A stretch of 64,000 bases of DNA. It comes from Pseudomonas sp. GM41(2012) (lineage in GTDB: Bacteria > Pseudomonadota > Gammaproteobacteria > Pseudomonadales > Pseudomonadaceae). How positions within the stretch are numbered: the stretch's first letter is position 1; each line of letters begins with the position of its first letter. The stretch lies in NCBI RefSeq assembly GCF_000282315.2, contig NZ_AKJN02000011.1, positions 248,001 through 312,000 on the forward strand. Direction: 5' to 3'. Below are positions 61,617 through 64,000 of the stretch, in pieces. Below the pieces are notes generated by a model. The model did no database searches and was not told the DNA's origin. It saw only the letters and a list, made by a program, of their open reading frames with translations. Both the position numbers and the translations under genes were made by a program.

Positions 61617-62402
61617 TCACTCGTCGTCGCTGTCATCCGCCCGCCAGTAGCCGACCGCTTTGACGAACTGCTCGTTCAGCCCATGCTCATCCAGCAACAC
61701 TCGGCGTATCTGCCGCGACATTTTGGTTTCAGTCGCAACCCACGCATACAAATTGCCACTCGGCACTTGCAGCTGCTTCACCGTCTTCAGCAAGTTGTTC
61801 TTTCCGCCCTCGCGCAAGACCCAGATCACATTCACCTGCGCGGCGCTTTCCAGCCTCTGTTGCTCAGCACCGTTCTCCACTTCGATGACCACCAGCGCCC
61901 GACGATTGGCCGCCAAACCTTCCAGCCGCCGAGCGATCGCGGGCAGGGCGGTCTCGTCACCGATCAGCAAATAGCTGTCGAAGATGTCCGGCACGACCAT
62001 CGAGCCTCGTGGCCCGCCGATGTGCAGGAATTGGCCGGGCTTGGCTTGCTCGGCCCAGGTCGAGGCAGGGCCGTCGCCGTGCAGCACGAAATCGATGTCC
62101 AATTCCAGCGTGTCGAGGTCGTAACGACGCGGCGTGTAGTCGCGCATCGCCGGCATCGGCTGGTCGGTTTTACCGGCACCCAGCACCAGGGTTTCCAGGG
62201 CGGCTTGCTCCGCCGCGTTTTGTGGAAACAGCAGTTTGACGTGGTCGTCCGTGCCGAGGCTGACGAAGCCCGCCAATTCCGGTCCACCCAGCGTGATGCG
62301 GCGCATGCGCGGCGTCAGGTCGACCACCCGCAACACTTCCAGACGACGGCGTTTGATCTCGTGGCTGACACGGTGGATGGTTTGCACGATCACTTCAGTC
62401 AT
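61617..62402 (-). CDS. Siderophore-interacting protein / ferric-siderophore reductase (SIP family, YqjH-like)
   Basis: A 261-residue flavoprotein. The N-terminal FAD domain contains LTPRMRRITLGG and PMPAMRDYTPRRYD; the C-terminal NAD(P)H domain contains LLIGDETALPAIARRLEGL and ends with VGYWRA. SIP proteins release iron from ferric siderophores by reduction. ATG 62402 overlaps the stop of the PadR regulator gene by 4 bases. The same pairing exists in E. coli as yqjH and its regulator yqjI (nfeR), although there the genes are divergent. Confidence 0.92.
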   Translation of the reverse strand: MTEVIVQTIHRVSHEIKRRRLEVLRVVDLTPRMRRITLGGPELAGFVSLGTDDHVKLLFPQNAAEQAALETLVLGAGKTDQPMPAMRDYTPRRYDLDTLELDIDFVLHGDGPASTWAEQAKPGQFLHIGGPRGSMVVPDIFDSYLLIGDETALPAIARRLEGLAANRRALVVIEVENGAEQQRLESAAQVNVIWVLREGGKNNLLKTVKQLQVPSGNLYAWVATETKMSRQIRRVLLDEHGLNEQFVKAVGYWRADDSDDE

Positions 62403-62980
62403 TCGGCTTGCTCCTGAACGGGTTGAACGACAGGGCCATCAACGATGGCTTTGGCGGTGTTGTTAAGCAGGTCGCGCACCCGCAGGATTTCTTCAGGGCT
62501 CCAGCGGCCGTGATGCATCTGCAAGGCATGACGCAAGTTGTGCACGGCCTCGTGAATCTCGGCGGGGCGGTCATGGCCACGCAATGAGCGCTTGCTGACG
62601 TCGATGCGCATCCGCACGCCGTCCAGTGCAATCGCCTGATCGCTTAACGACAGACGTCCGGCATCAGTGATGGTGTAGCGTTTTTTCCCGCCCTCGGCGT
62701 CGCCCAGGATCATCTCGCTTTCTTCAAGGAAGGTCAGGGTCGGGTAGATCACACCGGGGCTGGGGCTGTAGGCGCCGTCGAACATGCTTTCGATCTGGCG
62801 GATCAGGTCATAGCCGTGGCACGGCTGCTCGGCGATCAGCGCCAGCAGCAGCAGTTTCAAATCGCCGGGGGCAAAGACCCGCGGGCCGCGTCCACCGCGT
62901 TCGCGGCCGGGGCCTGGGCGTTTTTCGAAGCCGTCGCGGGCGTCACCGTGTTCGCGGTGGGGGGAATGATGGTCTCTCAT
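62399..62980 (-). CDS. PadR-family regulator with His-rich N-terminus (YqjI/NfeR-like)
   Basis: A 193-residue regulator. A winged-helix PadR domain (residues ~40-115: LKLLLLALIAEQPCHGYDLIRQIE, then SPSPGVIYPTLTFLEE) is followed by a C-terminal helical part. The N-terminus has four histidines (4, 5, 8, 11) and Gly/Arg-rich sequence, like the nickel-binding extension of YqjI. It likely represses its own operon, including the ferric reductase, and responds to metal. ATG 62980; a 14-base palindrome sits 33 bases upstream. Confidence 0.88.
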   Translation of the reverse strand: MRDHHSPHREHGDARDGFEKRPGPGRERGGRGPRVFAPGDLKLLLLALIAEQPCHGYDLIRQIESMFDGAYSPSPGVIYPTLTFLEESEMILGDAEGGKKRYTITDAGRLSLSDQAIALDGVRMRIDVSKRSLRGHDRPAEIHEAVHNLRHALQMHHGRWSPEEILRVRDLLNNTAKAIVDGPVVQPVQEQAE

Positions 62981-63013
62981 TTTGCTTTTCTCTCGTCGTG
63001 TTTAGATACAACT

Positions 63014-63027
63014 TAAGATATATCTTA
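63014..63027. promoter_or_regulatory. Perfect palindrome upstream of the PadR-type regulator gene
   Basis: TAAGATATATCTTA, a perfect 14-base palindrome, 33 bases before the start codon of the PadR gene. It is a probable auto-operator. Confidence 0.65.
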
Positions 63028-63387
63028 GGTGTCGAGCAAGGCTGACTGACCAGCGGCAGACATAACCGCCACTGAAAATGGCGCTTTCACCCCCTCGCGA
63101 ATGGCTATAAAGATAGGTGGAAAATCTGAAATTAGTGTTAACTCTCTAAACAGTCGACTTACGCCTTTATTTATTGATGGTGTAATAACGCTCCTACAGA
63201 AGTTGCTGTGTCATTGTCGGCCTGAAACAGTTGAGGCATGGCTTTATGTAGTCTGCTTCTTACAGTCGGGCATTTGTTTTATCGATATTCCCGTATTTTT
63301 CCTTCTGGGGTCGTGGCTGTTTGGCTACGAGCTTTAGGGAACTTGCCTGCTTACTTTGCAGAAGAATTGCTTGATCATTCTTCGGCG

Positions 63388-63448
63388 TTGAAAGTTCGGA
63401 TGAACACAAATTGCTCGTGACGGTTTGTTGTTCTTTATGAACTTTCAA
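63388..63448. repeat. 10-base inverted repeat before the fimbrial gene
   Basis: TTGAAAGTTC (63388-63397) and GAACTTTCAA (63439-63448) are exact reverse complements, 41 bases apart, ending 32 bases before the fimbrial start codon. Confidence 0.7.
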
Positions 63449-63480
63449 TGGGTCGATAATTTTATAAAGACAGGTACTGA

Positions 63481-63972
63481 ATGATGTTCAAGAAATTCGC
63501 AATTGCCGCTCCACTGGCTGTTCTGGCTCTGAGTTCTTCCGCCGTATTCGCCGCGGGTGAAGCTCGTCATTCCATCAGCCTGATTGCCCACGTACCGACA
63601 AACGGGTTCTATGTTGTCCCGGTCGATCCGGATCTGGTCAACAAGGACCAGGACATGAGCTTCAGGCCTTCTACCGGCACCATGGGTGAGGTCAATGGCT
63701 TCTTCGATGTGCGCAACAACAACGGTTCGGTGCACGCCAGCCTTGAAAGCGTGCCAAGGCTGATTGCGGGTGCGAGCACGATCAACCTGCAAGTGGCGCT
63801 CAACAATGTAGTCCTCACCACGACTCCGCAAATTGTGGTTGGCGAGACTGAATCGAACGTCAACTATCGGGCGCCACTCAACATCAAGGCGGTGGGTTCC
63901 ACCTTTGCGCCGGGTGATTACACCGGGGCCGTCACCATGATGTTCGACGCTGTGCCTCCCGTTGCTCGTTGA
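63481..63972 (+). CDS. CS1-type fimbrial major subunit
   Basis: A 163-residue exported pilin. A signal peptide (MMFKKFAIAAPLAVLALSSSAVFA) is cut before AGEARHS. The mature protein has the CS1/CblA pattern: ISLIAHVPTNGFYVVPVDP, VNGFFDVRNNNGSVHASLE, and a C-terminal GDYTGAVTMMFDAV strand. Such subunits form chaperone-usher (alpha class) fimbriae. ATG 63481 is followed at once by another ATG (63484), and either may be used. Chaperone, usher and tip genes are expected just beyond the right edge. Confidence 0.85.
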   Translation: MMFKKFAIAAPLAVLALSSSAVFAAGEARHSISLIAHVPTNGFYVVPVDPDLVNKDQDMSFRPSTGTMGEVNGFFDVRNNNGSVHASLESVPRLIAGASTINLQVALNNVVLTTTPQIVVGETESNVNYRAPLNIKAVGSTFAPGDYTGAVTMMFDAVPPVAR

Positions 63973-64000
63973 ACTTGACCCAGCGTTAAGCGCTTACTTG

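Larger units (their letters stand above)
62981..63480. other. 500-base AT-richer gap between the PadR gene and the fimbrial gene
   Basis: Holds the PadR operator candidate (63014-63027), and a 10-base inverted repeat (63388-63397 with 63439-63448) before the fimbrial start. A 78-codon plus-strand frame at 63101-63337 has hydrophobic residues but no ribosome site or recognisable family, so it is not called. Confidence 0.6.

Noticed and set aside
63101..63337. 78-codon plus-strand frame before the fimbrial gene
   Set aside because: No ribosome site, no family and unlike local codon use; the hydrophobic stretch alone is not enough.
63388..63448. Fim-type invertible promoter switch
   Set aside because: The 41-base spacing is far shorter than known fimbrial switches and no recombinase gene is present; kept only as an inverted repeat.

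Overview
The window is chromosomal DNA of a Pseudomonas of the fluorescens group. The evidence is the gene content and order (secDF, suhB, trmJ, cysE, the isc operon, ndk, rlmN, pilF, rodZ, ispG, hisS, yfgM, bamB, der; guaBA; an Icp inhibitor beside a second Lon; gcd and oprB), the typical pseudomonad REP/inverted-repeat elements in most gene junctions, and the GC-rich codon use. No rRNA, tRNA, CRISPR, prophage or insertion sequence was seen.

Layout. 1-20.6 kb is a dense, mostly plus-strand housekeeping block: protein export (secD partial, secF), cysteine synthesis (cysE), Fe-S cluster assembly (iscR-S-U-A-hscBA-fdx-iscX behind tandem IscR-type boxes), ndk, RNA modification (trmJ, rlmN), isoprenoid precursor synthesis (ispG), hisS and envelope assembly (pilF, rodZ, yfgM, bamB) ending with der. 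20.6-32.6 kb holds a transaminase/omega-amidase pair, leuA with a probable leader-peptide attenuator, an M23 peptidase with xseA, a TauE-type permease, two conserved unknowns, and guaB-guaA.

32.6-47.6 kb is the accessory part. First come two tandem ~1,000-residue toxin-like proteins with nearly identical N-terminal modules. The first has a C-terminal domain with GExH and NxH motifs like the EreA/ChaN/TIKI fold found in RRSP and Pasteurella toxin. The second has lost most of those residues. Then comes a self-contained trehalose phosphotransferase system: repressor treR, IIBC permease treP, phosphotrehalase treC, a maltoporin-type porin, an EIIA-HPr-EI fusion, and a small EIIB-like protein without its cysteine. 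Two mirror-image operator boxes lie between treR and treP, and three genes carry Crc/Hfq-type CA motifs at their starts.

47.8-64 kb is mixed: a Tat-exported multicopper oxidase overlapping tadA, the cmoAB wobble-uridine pair, lysoplasmalogenase, Icp, Lon/AsrA-like protease, the periplasmic glucose oxidation module (gcd and porin oprB), a VF530 protein, a Pr6Pr membrane protein, a siderophore-interacting ferric reductase with its PadR-type regulator (YqjH/YqjI-like), and at the right edge the major subunit gene of a CS1-type fimbria whose operon probably continues beyond the window.

How it fits together: oprB and gcd handle glucose outside the cytoplasm, while the trehalose PTS imports trehalose as its 6-phosphate and TreC splits it to glucose and glucose-6-phosphate. 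The most novel material is the tandem toxin pair, followed by the leuA leader, the cysteine-less EIIB and the inverted repeat before the fimbrial gene.
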